NCBI GenBank assembly: GCA_946902985.2
Contig: OX336389.2
Span: 279,541,527 to 279,605,526, forward strand
From: Meconema thalassinum
Taxonomy: Eukaryota; Arthropoda; Insecta; Orthoptera; Tettigoniidae
Direction of reading: 5' to 3'
DNA length: 64,000 bases
Part shown: in pieces, positions 1 to 10,196 of the stretch
Layout of the letters: each line of letters opens with the position of its first letter
Position numbering within the stretch: the first letter of the stretch is position 1
Program-made: the position numbers and the translations under genes
The notes under the pieces: model-generated
The model's input: only the letters and a program-made list of their open reading frames with translations
The model's database searches: none
What the model was told of the DNA's origin: nothing

Positions 1-2
1 GG

Positions 3-896
3 TACAGAGATACAGGAACTGTCGATGACAGGCCTCGCTCAGGCCGCCCAAGGGCTACTACTGTAGTGGATGACCGCTACTTACGGATTGCCGCTCGGAG
101 GAACCCTGACAGCAATGCCACCATGTTGAATAATGCGTTTCGTTCAGCCACAGGACGTCGTGTTTCAACTCAAACTGTGCGCAATAGGCTGCATGATGCG
201 CAACTTCACTCCCGACGTCCATGGCGAGGTCCAGCTTTGCAACCCCGACACCATGCAGCGCGGTACAGATGGGCCCAACAACATGCTGAATGGACCCCAC
301 AGAATTGGCATCACGTTCTCTTCACCGATGAGTGTCGCATATGCCTTCAACCAGACAATCGTCGGAGACGTGTTTGGAGGCACCCTGGCCAGGCTGAACG
401 TCTTAGACACACTGTCCAGCGAGTGCAGCAAGGTGGTGGTTCCCTGATGTTTTGGGGTGGCATTATGTGGGGCCGACGTACGCCACTGGTGGTCATGGAA
501 GGCTCCGAAACGGCTTTACGATACCTGAATGACATCCTCCGACCCATAGTGCACCCATATCGGCAGAATATTGGAGAGGCATTTGTCTTCATGGACGACA
601 ATTCTCGACCTCATCGTGCACATCTTGTGAATGCGTTCCTTCAAGATAACGACATCGCTCGACTACAGTGGCCAGCATGTTCGCCAGACATGAACCCTAT
701 CGAACATGCCTGGGATATGTTGAAAAGGGCTGTTTATGGACGTCTTGACCCACCAACCACTCTGAGAGATTTACGCCGAATTGTCGTTGAGGAGTGGGAC
801 AATTTGGACCAACAGTGTCTTGATGAACTTGTGGATAGTATGCCACGACGAATACAGGCATGCATCAATGCAAGAGGACGTGCTACTGGGTATTAG
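3..896 (+). CDS. Tc1-like transposase (DD34E), N-terminus cut by window edge
   Basis: Cut-and-paste transposase that would act in the nucleus on the element's inverted repeats. The frame is open from base 3 to the TAG at 894-896. Because it runs off the left edge, no start codon should be assigned; the first in-window GTG at 66 is not a credible start. The catalytic triad is visible: Asp in FTDE (codon at 327), Asp in the MDDNSRPHRAH block (codon at 597) and Glu in SPDMNPIEHAW (codon at 702). There are 34 residues between the second Asp and the Glu, which is the DD34E signature of Tc1. Tc1 transposases are about 340 residues; about 298 are present here, so part of the N-terminal helix-turn-helix DNA-binding region is missing. 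I see no stop or frameshift. Sure of the family; activity is unknown. Confidence 0.93.
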   Translation, partial: YRDTGTVDDRPRSGRPRATTVVDDRYLRIAARRNPDSNATMLNNAFRSATGRRVSTQTVRNRLHDAQLHSRRPWRGPALQPRHHAARYRWAQQHAEWTPQNWHHVLFTDECRICLQPDNRRRRVWRHPGQAERLRHTVQRVQQGGGSLMFWGGIMWGRRTPLVVMEGSETALRYLNDILRPIVHPYRQNIGEAFVFMDDNSRPHRAHLVNAFLQDNDIARLQWPACSPDMNPIEHAWDMLKRAVYGRLDPPTTLRDLRRIVVEEWDNLDQQCLDELVDSMPRRIQACINARGRATGY

Positions 897-1055
897 AGGT
901 AGTGGTGTGTACTGCAATCTGGACCACAAATGCTGAAAGTCTAGCTGTATGATGGTACAACATGCAATGTGTGGGTCTCATGAGCAATAAAACGAGCTGA
1001 AATGTTGTTTGTGTTGATCTCTATTCCCTTTGTATTTAAAGGTTCCGGAACTCTT

Positions 1056-1091
1056 GGAACCGAGGTGATGCAAAACTTTTTTTGATGTGTG
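1056..1091 (+). repeat. Right terminal inverted repeat of the Tc1-like element
   Basis: Read outward to inward on the minus strand, this begins CACACATCAAAAAAAGTTTT and continues through GCATCACCTCGG. It lies about 160 bp after the transposase stop and directly beside a TA. The matching left end is outside the window, so the call rests on position, the TA and resemblance to ends of known Tc1-like elements. Confidence 0.6.
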
Positions 1092-1104
1092 TATTAAGTT
1101 TTAA

Positions 1105-1692
1105 TTTCTTGTGTTCTAATCATGCGATCGAAATCAACGTTATAATAATGAACGTACACAATAACTCCATAGCCTACATATTGTATTAACATCCAACATG
1201 GCAACCATCCATAATATTTAGACGGTTCTAAATATCTATTAATCTATGACCTGGTGAGCATAAATGCAACATGGCGGACGAAATTTAAATATTCAAATGG
1301 ACGTTTTTCGCGATTTAACCATCCGAGCGCAGTGAAACTTGGAACCGTATATGCTTATGTACATTTTAATCCACTGGCATCTAATTCATTTGAAATATTT
1401 TCATAACCACATGATGTGGCTGAGCGAAATTTTAAAATTTCGATTTTATTTCTTGTGTTCTAATCATACGATAGAATTTGAATAAAACACCTGCACAATA
1501 ATCTTCATGTAATAGTACATAACTCTAAGGTCTATATATAAAAATCCAACATGGTGACCATCCGAAATATTTGGACGGTTCTCAATATCTACGAATCTAT
1601 TACATAAATCAAACTGATTTTTTTTGTGTTGTTAGAGGCAATTAATATAAGTAGTATATATGAAAATATTTAGTTCTTCACGGAACTACTTG
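1105..1692 (+). repeat. Interspersed repeat A, copy 1 with a partial tandem copy
   Basis: Bases 1251-1692 match 2851-3310 along their length, sharing blocks such as CCATCCGAGCGCAGTGAA, TAATCCACTGGCATCTAATT and, at the end, GGAACTACTTGTT. The leading part, 1105-1240, repeats part of the same unit, including TTCTTGTGTTCTAATCATGCG and the GACGGTTCT block, so the unit is partly tandem. I see no coding potential. The repeat class is unknown to me. Confidence 0.7.
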
Positions 1693-1699
1693 TTGTCTC

Positions 1700-2035
1700 G
1701 TGATACCCTATTTTATCGAGTGTCAGGCCTGTTGCTTTCTATCACAATATCCCTTGCCTTCTGCAAGAGGTGGCAGGGTGTGTGAATCCCACAACACATG
1801 GTGCACCCTGGATAGTGCTACACCCACAAGGGTTTACGGCTAGTGAGCTCGGAAGTAGGCAACTCCGAGGAAATCCTGAGCTGGGGCAGGTTCTGTTATC
1901 TTCAAGTCCCTCAGATGAGAGGTGGGACATTTCTCACCCCTATCTTTAATTTCCCTTATTCCGTCCTTTCTGCCCATATTTTCTTAACTTATGTGTTAGA
2001 TGGAAGTCGTTAGTTAATTAACGACAGAAGTAGTT
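1700..2035 (+). repeat. Retroposon B, copy 1
   Basis: This matches the plus-strand copy at about 3830-4200. Shared blocks include CTCTTGCCTTCTGC/CCCTTGCCTTCTGC, GGTTTACGGCTAGTGAG versus GGCTCACGGCTGGTGAG, and ATTCCTGAGCTGGG/AATCCTGAGCTGGG. The 3' tail carrying CCGATAACCTAGAT and a CAT-type simple repeat, present in the other copy, is missing here. I see no open reading frame of substance. Likely a non-LTR retroposon fragment. Confidence 0.6.
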
Positions 2036-2061
2036 TTCATTTGTATATTCACTTGATTATC

Positions 2062-2118
2062 GTTGATGTTGTTGTTGTTGTTTCATTTGAGGGGTTTGGA
2101 CATCCTGGTCATTGTAAT
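2062..2118 (-). mobile_element. SINE-1 tail fragment
   Basis: Contains the reverse of the SINE-1 3' tail: TTGTTGTTGTTTCATTTGAGG, then GGTTTGGACATCCTGGTCAT. The same string ends the full copies at 9133-9520 and 19777-20140. The head and middle are absent. Confidence 0.55.
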
Positions 2119-2139
2119 AATGGATTTTGAAAAAATAAA

Positions 2140-2395
2140 TTATTATTGATAATAATAATGCTATTGCTATTACTTCCCTTTTAACTGCTGGAGCTTTTAG
2201 AGACGACGGGGTGTCGAAATTTTGTCTGGAAGTGTATCTTTAACATGCCAATAAATCTACTGACACGGCTCCCTCACATTTGCGCACCCTCAAATGCCGA
2301 CTGGCTGCGCCAGAATTCAATCCTACAATGTTGGTCACAGCAGGCGAGAACGTTGACGCTGCACCACGCAGCCAGTCAGTGGATTGTAGAGAATG
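2140..2395 (-). mobile_element. SINE-2 copy
   Basis: On the minus strand a tRNA-like head (CTGGCTGCGTGGTGCAGCG) is followed by a B-box-like GGATTGAATTC. Next comes a body containing GGTGCGCAAATG, the block GAGCCGTGTCAGTAGATTTA, and a block ending GTCTCTAAAAGC. Further copies lie at 7004-7192, 38521-38745 and 50785-50915. No TSD found. SINEs of this type are transcribed by RNA polymerase III and mobilised by LINE enzymes. Confidence 0.75.
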
Positions 2396-2850
2396 AATAA
2401 CAGGAATGTTTGTATTTTCTCCTGTGAACTCATCACATAATCATTATTGTATTCAGAATAGAACTATCCAAAAGAACTCTTGGATGACCCTTCACGTGTC
2501 CTCGGGCCACGTGTAATTTAACGCCAGGTTGCAGGTGAGCTATTGGTGATATACAGTACCACTTACTGGTCGATAGGACACAGCCAGTGGCCTTGAAACT
2601 CCAAGTGGGCACACACCGTGTTGCTTACTTCCGCACGTGCACTTGTGTCTAGCCTGGAGATAGAACGTGTTTCTGCTGCAATCGTCTTTCAGACAAGCTC
2701 TTGTTCGTACTGACCCTGCGGCAAGGTCCCAGAGTAACGCGTTACTATTAAAAGTTACTTTAAAGATAACGAGCAACAATAATCTATGATAGCAATCAAA
2801 GTGTATCGAGGCTATAAACATAACTTCAACAATGGGACGTTCAATATCCT
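2396..2850. other. No recognisable feature
   Basis: Mixed-composition sequence between SINE-2 and repeat A. An open stretch on the minus strand (2540-2821) has no family resemblance I can recognise and is probably chance. Confidence 0.4.
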
Positions 2851-3310
2851 GGTGAGCACAAGTCCAACATGGCGGTAGCGTGAAATTGAAATATTCAAAT
2901 GGACTTTTCTAGCGATTTAACCATCCGAGCGCAGTGAAGCTTGGAACGGTAAGTATATGCTGAAATAAATTTTAATCCACTGGCATCTAATTCATTTAAA
3001 AAAATTCATATCCACACGATGGCGGCTGAGCGAAATTTTAAAATCTCGATTTCATTTTTTGTGTCCTACTCGTGCGATTGAAGTTTGTATAAAACACCTA
3101 CACAATAATCTTCATGTAATAGTTCATAACTCTAAGGTCTATATATAAAAATCTAACATGGTGATCGTCCGAAATATTTAGACGGTTCTCAATACCTACG
3201 AATCTATTACAGCAATCAAACTAAAAATTTGTATGTTGATAGAGGCAATTAATATAAGTAGGATGTATAAAAATAGGCTATTTGGTTCTTCACACGGAAC
3301 TACTTGTTTC
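2851..3310 (+). repeat. Interspersed repeat A, copy 2
   Basis: Second copy of repeat A, starting GGTGAGCACAAGTCCAACATGG and ending near GGAACTACTTGTTT. It aligns to 1251-1692 with scattered substitutions and small indels. In both places a retroposon B copy follows immediately, so A and B may have moved or been duplicated together. Confidence 0.7.
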
Positions 3311-3311
3311 A

Positions 3312-3546
3312 TAAATGAAAATAGGCTGAAAACGAGGGCCATTTAAAGGCAGGAGGATTAAATACTTCCTAGAACCCCAATACGCTAGCATTGTTGGGAT
3401 CGGAACACGAGTTGACCAAGCGGGGTTGACAGAAATAATAAAAGAAATGAGCCCGGCATAGGCAAGTGAAAGCCATACCAACCCCAGCTTGAGTCGCGTG
3501 GTCGCCAACTCACGTCCCACTTCTTGTGAGCCCCTGGGAGGGGGGT
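3312..3546 (-). repeat. Retroposon B, copy 2, inverted and 3' truncated
   Basis: The reverse complement aligns with 3601-3835. Shared blocks include GTGGGACGTG, GCTTGGTCAACTC/ACTTGGTCAACTC, CTAGGAAGT and CCTGCCTTAATTGGCCC/CCTGCCTTTAAATGGCCC. It lies head to head with the plus-strand copy. The far 3' portion present in copy 3 is missing. Confidence 0.65.
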
Positions 3547-3560
3547 GTAGAGATTCGTTA

Positions 3561-3600
3561 ATAATGTTATTGGTTTTACGTCCCTTTTAAATACTCCCCC
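3561..3600 (-). mobile_element. SINE-2 tail fragment between two B copies
   Basis: ATGTTATTGGTTTTACGTCCC is the tail end of SINE-2 seen on the plus strand; the same string starts the copy at 50785. Only about 40 bp remains. Confidence 0.5.
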
Positions 3601-4281
3601 CAGGAGCTCACATCTAGTGGGACGTGGGTAGGTGACCACGGGGCCCCAGCTTACTCCGGCATTGTTTCCACTTACTTGTGCTGGGTTCCTTCCGTATTAT
3701 TTCCTGTCGACCTCACTTGGTCAACTCTTGTTCTCTTCCAACCCCGACGGTATTAGGGTATCCGAGGCCTAGGAAGTCTCTTCCATTCCTGCCTTAATTG
3801 GCCCTTGTCTCCTATTTTCTGATACCCTCCGTCTGCGAGGGGTCAGCCTTCTTTTTCTTTTCCTGTTATCTCTTGCCTTCTGCTCAAGGCCCTCAAGGAG
3901 GCATGGTGTATGTAGCCCCACCAATTGCTACACCCTCAGGGGCTCACGGCTGGTGAGTTCGGGAGTTAGCGACCCCGAGGGATTCCTGAGCTGGGTCCGG
4001 TTTTCCCCTTTTTACCCATTACCTGTGGGGCGGACCCTCTCCTCTTTCACTTTCCTATCTGCCTTTTATGGCTCTCCTTCCTTCCAAACCCTCAGTCCGC
4101 ACTCTTCGAGGGTTGAGGGCATTTCCTTTCCTCCTGTCCTTTATTTGCCATATTCTCCTTTTGTTTTCCATTTCTTCTTCTAGTATATAAGTTAGTAGTT
4201 AGTTTTACTTATAGTTTACGTTTCATTATCATCTTCACGATCACCCATCGCATTAAGGGCCGATAACCTAGATATTAATCC
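3601..4281 (+). repeat. Retroposon B, copy 3, tail split by hAT insertion
   Basis: The longest B copy in the window. Near its end it reads GGGCCGATAACCTAGATATTA then CCCCTTAAAA. The hAT element (4290-6966) follows, after which the tail resumes with TAACAATTATC and a CAT repeat at 6975-7003. A related unbroken tail is present at 21019-21076. The simple CAT tail and the truncated copies suggest a non-LTR retroposon end. No coding region is visible. Confidence 0.65.
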
Positions 4282-4289
4282 CCTTAAAA

Positions 4290-6966
4290 TAGGGTGACCA
4301 GACGTTCCGTTTTTAACGGGATTGTCCCTTCTTTCAGTAGTTGGTCCCGTTGTCCCGACAAATCTTTGACGGGACGCAAAATGTCCCGTTTTCTTAACAT
4401 TCGTCCCGTTAAATCCCGTTTTCTTGAGATATTTTAATGTGTGCGCAGTTTTGCGTACATGCTTTACTTACTTCATTTGTTTTTCTGTATCCCAAGATTC
4501 AAATATTATCCGAGAGATACTTCGTAGAAAGTATCGCCAATCAACCAACACTATAATTCTCTTTCCTGGGGTAATTTCGCAAATAATTCTCTTTCATAGG
4601 GTTAATTGTGTAGGCTGTGGTTGGCATACATGCCGATGCATGCGGAATAACAAATTTTGTAACATAACACCATCGTTGCGTGCGAGGGAAACTTAGTTTT
4701 ATTGTAAGTAATGGTGCATGACACATAAAACTTCACGTTTAACGCCTTATAATGTTTACAAGCACGTGTCTTTCATTACTATAGAGTTACTAATCGTGAC
4801 GAGTTGTTACGCAATATTTTATCAATAGTTGAGAATGCCGAAACAAAAGTGTAATTTCACGGATGTATTAAAGGAAGAATTTCCTTTTCTTAAGGAAGAT
4901 CAAGACAAAATAGTGTGTACTTTATGTAAAGGTGCGTTTTCTATCGAACATGGCGGTCGATCGGACATTTTCCAACATATACAAAAGAAGAAGGATGAAG
5001 TGGCAGAGGCTGCTAAGAGTTCAAGCCATAAATTAATCTCCTTCATGACAACACCAGGGAAAGAGGATGAAGAAGGGATTGCTGCTTTAGAAGGTGTGTT
5101 TACTTTTCATACGGTTAAACATAACCACTCCTTCAGATCGATGGATTGCACATCAACTCTTGTGCGTACTTTATTTGAAAGGAAGTTTACATGTGAGAGA
5201 ACCAAGTGTGAGGCCATCGTAGTTAATGTCTTAGCTCCTTTTGGGTTAAGCGAAATCACCAGTGACTTGCAAAATGTCAGATATGTATCAGTTATGGTTG
5301 ATACTTCAAACCACAACAACTTGAAATTAGTTCCAGTACTTGTAAGGTATTTCGTACCAAATAAAGGCGTTCAAATCAAATTTCTTGAGTTTCAAGCACT
5401 TTCCGGGGAAACAGCAGAGAAGCTATCAAACCACATTCTTCACATCTTGGAACAATACAAGTTAACTGACAAAGTTATTGCTTTCTGTGGTGATAACTGC
5501 AACACCAACTTCGGTGGGGTTGGAAGAAAATGCACCAACATTGTTTTTTTTTAAGTTAAGACAGGGGATAAATGAAAACATTTTTGGAATAGGTTGTGCT
5601 GCCCACATTGTACACAACGCTATGCAGATAAGTGCAGACATTTTACCTATTGATGTTGACACAATTGTTAATAAAGTGTTCCAGTATTTTCACATTTATG
5701 CTGTTCGAGTGGCTGAATTGAAGAGCTTCTGTGAGTTTGTGGATGTTGAGTACCAGCAGGTATTGGGAAGTGTAAAAACAAGATGGCTTTCTTTACAACC
5801 AGCTGTTAACAGACTTATTGATATGTTTGATCGTCTCAAGTCTTATTTTCTTTCAAAAGAAAAGTGTCCTAGAGTGCTAAAAGACCTTTTCAGTAATCCA
5901 CAATCCTTACTTTGGCTTCATTTTATTAATTCACAACTCAAGGTGTGTGCAAACACAATAAAGAAAATTGAGAAAGACAATATTATGTGGCAGTGAAGTT
6001 GCTAATGAATTACATGCCTTGAAAAATCAGCTTGTGTGCAGGAAGGACCAGAATTTTCGAACATCCATAATGATCTCTTTACTAATGCAATTATAAGATG
6101 GTGGTTTGATCAATGATCATAAATTTACGGAGTCTGCGAACAGTTTTTATGTCACTTTCCTTCAATACATGGAGAACTGGACACTACCCTTCGATAAACT
6201 GAAAGAACTTCAGTGGGTTCAGCTGAATAGTCCTCCATTGTGGAATGAGGTTCAGCAGTGTGTGCAGTGGATTGCAGAAATTGACAGTCATTCAGAAAAA
6301 GTAATTGAAGCAAAAAGTGAAACCTGGAAGATAAATGGTACAGAAACTGAAGATAAGTGGGTTGAGATATTTAGTGTTATGGACAGGGAAAACATTGAAT
6401 ACAAATGTATAGCGTGTCTTGTGACCTTTGCTTTGACGATTCCAGGAACTAATGCAGCCTTAGAGAGAGTGTTTTCAATTATCAATTGTATGTGGTCAGA
6501 TGAAAAAACAGGCTCAATGTTGAAACTGTTAAGGCAATGATCTTGACCAAGACACATTTTCGTGATGTATCTTGCTCAAGTTTCTATAAATTTTTGTTAG
6601 AACACCCAAACCTTTTGAAGGAAATTCATAACTCTTTAAAGTATATAAAAAGAAAAGACTGACCCAGATATTGGATGTGAATCGGTTTTCTTGGTCAAGG
6701 ATTCAATATAGCCTATAAGTGTTTTTTTTTTAATTTATCTGTTAGGTTGTATAATTTTTAGAATATGTTTGAGAGTGACTATATAGACGTGATTTAAGAA
6801 ATGCAATATACTATATCATGTTTTAGTGAATAAAATATTTGTTTTGAAATTAAATATCATAAATATTGCACAAATGCCCAATTATAGGATCCGCTTTCTC
6901 GACAGACAATAATTGACGCGACATGCCTGAGTGTCCCTTTTTTTCATTATCAGAATCTTCACCCTA
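4290..6966 (+). mobile_element. hAT transposon with perfect 8-bp target duplication
   Basis: The left end is TAGGGTGACCAGACG (4290 on). The right end, read inward on the minus strand, is TAGGGTGAAGATTCTG. The identical octamer CCTTAAAA flanks it at 4282-4289 and 6967-6974; an 8-bp duplication is diagnostic of hAT insertion. Subterminal DNA on the left is full of GTCCCGTT/AACGGGA repeats, typical transposase-binding subterminal arrays. The 2677-bp body holds one decayed transposase gene. The target was the tail of retroposon B. Confidence 0.92.
4835..6662 (+). pseudogene. hAT transposase relic, at least three frame breaks
   Basis: Former transposase of the surrounding hAT element. I place the start at the ATG at 4835 (Met-Pro-Lys-Gln), after the left subterminal repeats. 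An N-terminal BED-type zinc finger is suggested by VCTLCKGAFS followed by DIFQHIQKKKD, though the expected last His appears to be Asp. The middle has the hAT-like runs FCGDNCNTNFGG and GCAAHIVHNAMQ. The C-terminus has the hAT dimerisation motif NAALERVFSIINCMWSDEK. The frame changes in a run of T near 5541-5553, again around 5990-6105, and again near 6530, after which coding-like sequence continues to a TGA at 6660-6662. It cannot make a full protein. Confidence 0.88.
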
Positions 6967-7003
6967 CCTTAAAATAACAATTATCATCATCATCATCATC
7001 ATC

Positions 7004-7192
7004 ATATTTTAAATACTGCATCTTTAAGAGATGCCGGGGTGCCGGATTTTTGCCCCATAGGGGCAATCTACTGACACGGCTCCTTTGCAATTGCGCACCC
7101 TCAAATGCCAACTGGTTGCACCAGGATTCGATCCTGCAACCTCGGGAACAGCAGGCGAGAACGTTACCGCTGAGCAACGCAGCCAGCCGGTG
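7004..7192 (-). mobile_element. SINE-2 copy
   Basis: Minus-strand head CTGGCTGCGTTGCTCAGCGG, then B-box-like GGATCGAATCC, then GGTGCGCAATTGC and GGAGCCGTGTCAGTAGATT. It abuts the CAT repeat that ends the interrupted retroposon B tail. It is slightly shorter than the copy at 2140-2395. Confidence 0.75.
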
Positions 7193-7334
7193 TAGGGATT
7201 TGGTTCCTGTACTAGATTGAGGTGAATGCGGAACGTCTAGATTAGTTTGTTAGTTACCGGTAGTTAAATTATTGTTGCTTTCCGCGGTGGAACAGCGAAG
7301 TAATCTGACCCTAACGTCTAGATTGATATGTACA

Positions 7335-7714
7335 TTAGTTGATGCTGTTGATTCATTAGGGGCTTTGTGACATCGTATTCATGTAGCCCCTTGTACTTGG
7401 GTGTATGTAGAATTTGTGTGACAACCTGTGTATTTGTAAGTAAGGTAAGATTGGGGTAGGAAGCGGCCGTGGCCTAAGTTAGGTATCATCCCAGCATTTG
7501 CCTGGAGTAGAAGTGGGAAACTACAGAAAGCCACTTCCAGGTTGGCTGAGGTAAGAATCAAACCCACCTCTTCTCAGTGTTTCCGCACGAGGCTGAGTAT
7601 ACCCCGTTCCAGCCCTCGGACCAGAATTAAATTTCTTGGCAGAGCCTGGAATAGAAACCGGGACGTCGCGGTAACAGCAAAGAATGCTAGCCACTACGCA
7701 ACGATAGATGGCGT
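7335..7714 (-). mobile_element. SINE-1 copy
   Basis: On the minus strand this runs from a tRNA-like head near 7714, through the shared central segment (GGCTTTCTGTAGTTTCCCAC, then AGGCAAATGCTGGGATGATA), to a tail matching CCCCTAATGAATCAAC. Compared with 27920-28310 it has many substitutions in the head. No TSD found. Confidence 0.7.
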
Positions 7715-8159
7715 CACCTCAAAAGACCCGCATCAGGTAGCTGAGGCAATATTATTGTTACGATTGTATTCATTAAGCTACTGTGCCCGGCCAGAGGAAG
7801 GCATCACGGAGGGTCACGGCTTGGTGTGCAGACAGCGTTACAAATCGTATGCATCAGGCATCAGGGTACTGGTACTGCCATTGGCCGGGCAGCGCTCAAT
7901 GAAGGAGACCGGAAGGAAGAAGCAAGGGCAAGCGGGCTGTGCTTCCTCTCAATGAGCGGGCAGGTGTAACAGTGATGACACGCGAAATTCTCTCACCAGA
8001 ATTCACGTTGAGGATCGCCCTGTGACGCAGCCCTGACGCTTGTGATGAGGGACGAATCAGCCGCCATGCTGAGGTTGGCTTTATCTCCCTCTCTCCCAGT
8101 TGCGGTGGAAGGTCTACCCTATTTCTAGTCTCGGGGCATTTACCCCAATATGAGTTCCT
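7715..8159. other. No recognisable feature
   Basis: GC-richer stretch with a plus-strand open frame (up to 7955) that has no domain I recognise. Its first part overlaps the SINE-1 head, so I treat it as chance. Confidence 0.35.
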
Positions 8160-8890
8160 AATAATTGCACTAACACTTCTACATTCACAACATAATCACA
8201 GGTTATCAGTATAGCCCTGCGCGGGTAAACAAAACGTTATCCACATCCGCACGACTGTTATCCGCATTCGCCCCGCAACAGTACAACTGTTATTCTCAAC
8301 CGTACAACTGTTATTCGCATCCGCCCCGCATCCGCCCCGCATCCGCCCCGCATCCGCATGACTTTTTCCGCATTCGCAAGTTTGTTATTCGAATCTACTG
8401 GCATTAAGCTACACTAATAGTCTATTTTTAATTCGATAAAGCATAAGTTACTAAAGCAACATATTAGTCATTTGAGCAAAACGTTGTTCCCTTAGGCTTT
8501 GTATGCCATGTGCTTATGTTTAAAATGAATGTTATCCAGCCAGAATTGCGACCCTTTCCTGTTCGGAGTGTTAATTATGCTTAATCAGTTTGACATAATT
8601 TGAATGAGATTAGCCTTAATCATCACCTTACATTTGTCATGAAAAGAAAAAGACAAAAACAGAAAAATGTGATATGTCATAAACATCCGGGTCCTAGTAA
8701 TATATTAAACAAGTTCGGATTGTATTCTAAAAACCATCCACAAATTTTCTTCAAACATTATCCGCAGCTTATCCGCTATCCGCACAGCCATGCAAACTAT
8801 ATCCGCATCCCCACAGGGCTTTAGTTATCAGACAAATTGAACACACATCCAAGTACATGTGGCTGATGATCAACGTGTCCCTTTTCCCTA
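8160..8890 (+). mobile_element. SINE-1 tail fragment interrupted by a MITE
   Basis: The left piece ends ATAATCACAGGTTATCAG. After the MITE (8210-8823) the right piece continues GTTATCAGACAAATTGAACA and then CCAAGTACATGTGGCTGATG. Together these match the SINE-1 tail seen at 9410-9460 and 28220-28290. The head is missing or unrecognisable. Confidence 0.5.
8210..8823. mobile_element. Non-autonomous hAT-type MITE with 8-bp TSD
   Basis: Flanked by the identical octamer GTTATCAG at 8202-8209 and 8824-8831. The ends are TATAGCCCTGCGCGG and, inverted, TAAAGCCCTGTGGGG. Inside, the motif CCGCATCCGCC (and ATCCGC variants) recurs near both ends, densely at 8240-8375 and again at 8760-8810, mostly in one orientation. 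A small open frame (8600-8824) runs into the right end and has no transposase features. At 614 bp and non-coding, it would depend on a transposase encoded elsewhere. Confidence 0.82.
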
Positions 8891-9132
8891 AAAAGATGTT
8901 TTAGGACCATCTCCAGTATGTTTGGGGCCCATAAAGTTGCAGACGTTCACGATGTGTTTCGCAGCATGTAATTGCTGGTGATTAAGCATACTGATGTTCA
9001 GCAGTCTTCGAATAATATTGTCCCATATCATACAAATTAATTTGAAATATGACATAACTGCAGAAGGTTCTTGCTTAGCGTTGGAGGTTATATTCCAAAA
9101 TCACACAACGTTCACTGAAATTGCATTATCCA

Positions 9133-9520
9133 ACCACCTTGTGGTGCAGTGGCTAGCATTCTTGGCTGTCGCCCCGGAGATCTGTATTCGATTTCCGGCT
9201 CTGCCAAGATATTAAATTCTGATCTGAGGGCTGGAATGGGGTACACTCAGCCTTTGATTCCCACCTCATTCATCCTGGAAGTGTTTTTCCGTGGTTTCCC
9301 ACTTCTACTCCAGACAAATGCCGGGATAGTTCCTAACTTAAAGCCACGGCATCCTCTTTCCTAATCCTCATCTACAGACACTACTACAGCCATCATATTA
9401 ACACAGGTTATCAGACAAACTCTATACACAGCCAGTACACGGGGCTAAATGACCACAATGTCCAAAGCCCCTCAAATGGAACAACAGCAACAAAAACAAC
9501 GAAATCACATCTATCAAGAC
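9133..9520 (+). mobile_element. SINE-1 copy
   Basis: tRNA-like head with ACCACCTTGTGGTGCAGTGG and a B-box-like TATTCGATTTC. Next is a second block ending GATTCCCACCTC, then the central segment (TTTTTCCGTGGTTTCCCACT, ACAAATGCCGGGATAG). The tail has GGTTATCAGACAAACTC, ACACGGGGCTAAATGACC and CCCCTCAAATGGAACAACAG. This is a near-complete copy and a useful reference for the fragments. Confidence 0.8.
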
Positions 9521-10100
9521 ACTTTTCCCCCACAAGGAACAAGTAGTTCCGTAAAGAACAGAGTGCATACTTTTATTTGCAAATGCAATGCCCCATTAGT
9601 AGGCTAGGCCTATCTGTATGTACACTGCCATGGAGTTGAAAGGATAAGACATTGGTTATCCGAATGAAAAGACGTAGGTTTAATCCCAAGTATCACTCAA
9701 GGGCTTCTAGAAAGTGTTTGGGCCATTTTCATATTATTTTCCGATTCCATGTCCTCAGTTTTCTAAAGTATATTTCACTCAGAAGAAATGCATTCTTTTG
9801 TGTATCAATTTTTCCTGGCAAAGTCAGGTTGCTGAGGAGCATTTTACACACTTCGAAACTTATATTGGTCGAAAACTTAATTTTTTACGATTTTCAAATT
9901 TGGCAGAACCTGGGGACTGACACTGCCCCCACCCACATGTTCAACTTTTGAACACCTATATTTATTACCAAGGTTAAGAAAATAGAAATCGAAAACTCGC
10001 CTTTCATTCAGCACATTGTCTAGACTTTGCTGTGCTTTTGCTAGATTTTTAGCCTATTTTCGATTTTTGCTAAAAATGAAAGTAGACTTATGAGATCTAT
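9521..10100. other. No recognisable feature
   Basis: AT-rich non-coding sequence. It contains one short reverse match to the end of repeat A (AACAAGTAGTTCCGTAAAGAA at 9538-9558). Open frames at 9652-9951 show no family features. Confidence 0.35.
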
Positions 10101-10196
10101 ACAGGGCCAAAAATTGTGTGTCGGTCTGTGTGAGTGTGTGTGTGTGGGATTTGGTATGTCTGTCGTCGTCGTCGTCCTCGTCGTCGCCCCCCCCCC

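Larger units (their letters stand above)
1..1091 (+). mobile_element. Tc1-like DNA transposon, left end outside window
   Basis: The right part of a Tc1/mariner-superfamily transposon. It holds an open transposase frame, a short 3' non-coding stretch and a terminal sequence at 1056-1091, next to a TA dinucleotide at 1092-1093. Tc1 elements duplicate TA on insertion, so this TA is the expected right boundary. The left inverted repeat and the start of the gene lie before base 1, so the pairing of the two ends cannot be tested here. The open frame suggests a younger copy than the other DNA transposons in the window. The class is clear from the protein; the exact right end is an inference. Confidence 0.85.

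Noticed and set aside
7542..7955. 137-residue plus-strand frame as a gene
   Set aside because: Its first half lies over the antisense of a SINE-1 head and the rest shows no family features.
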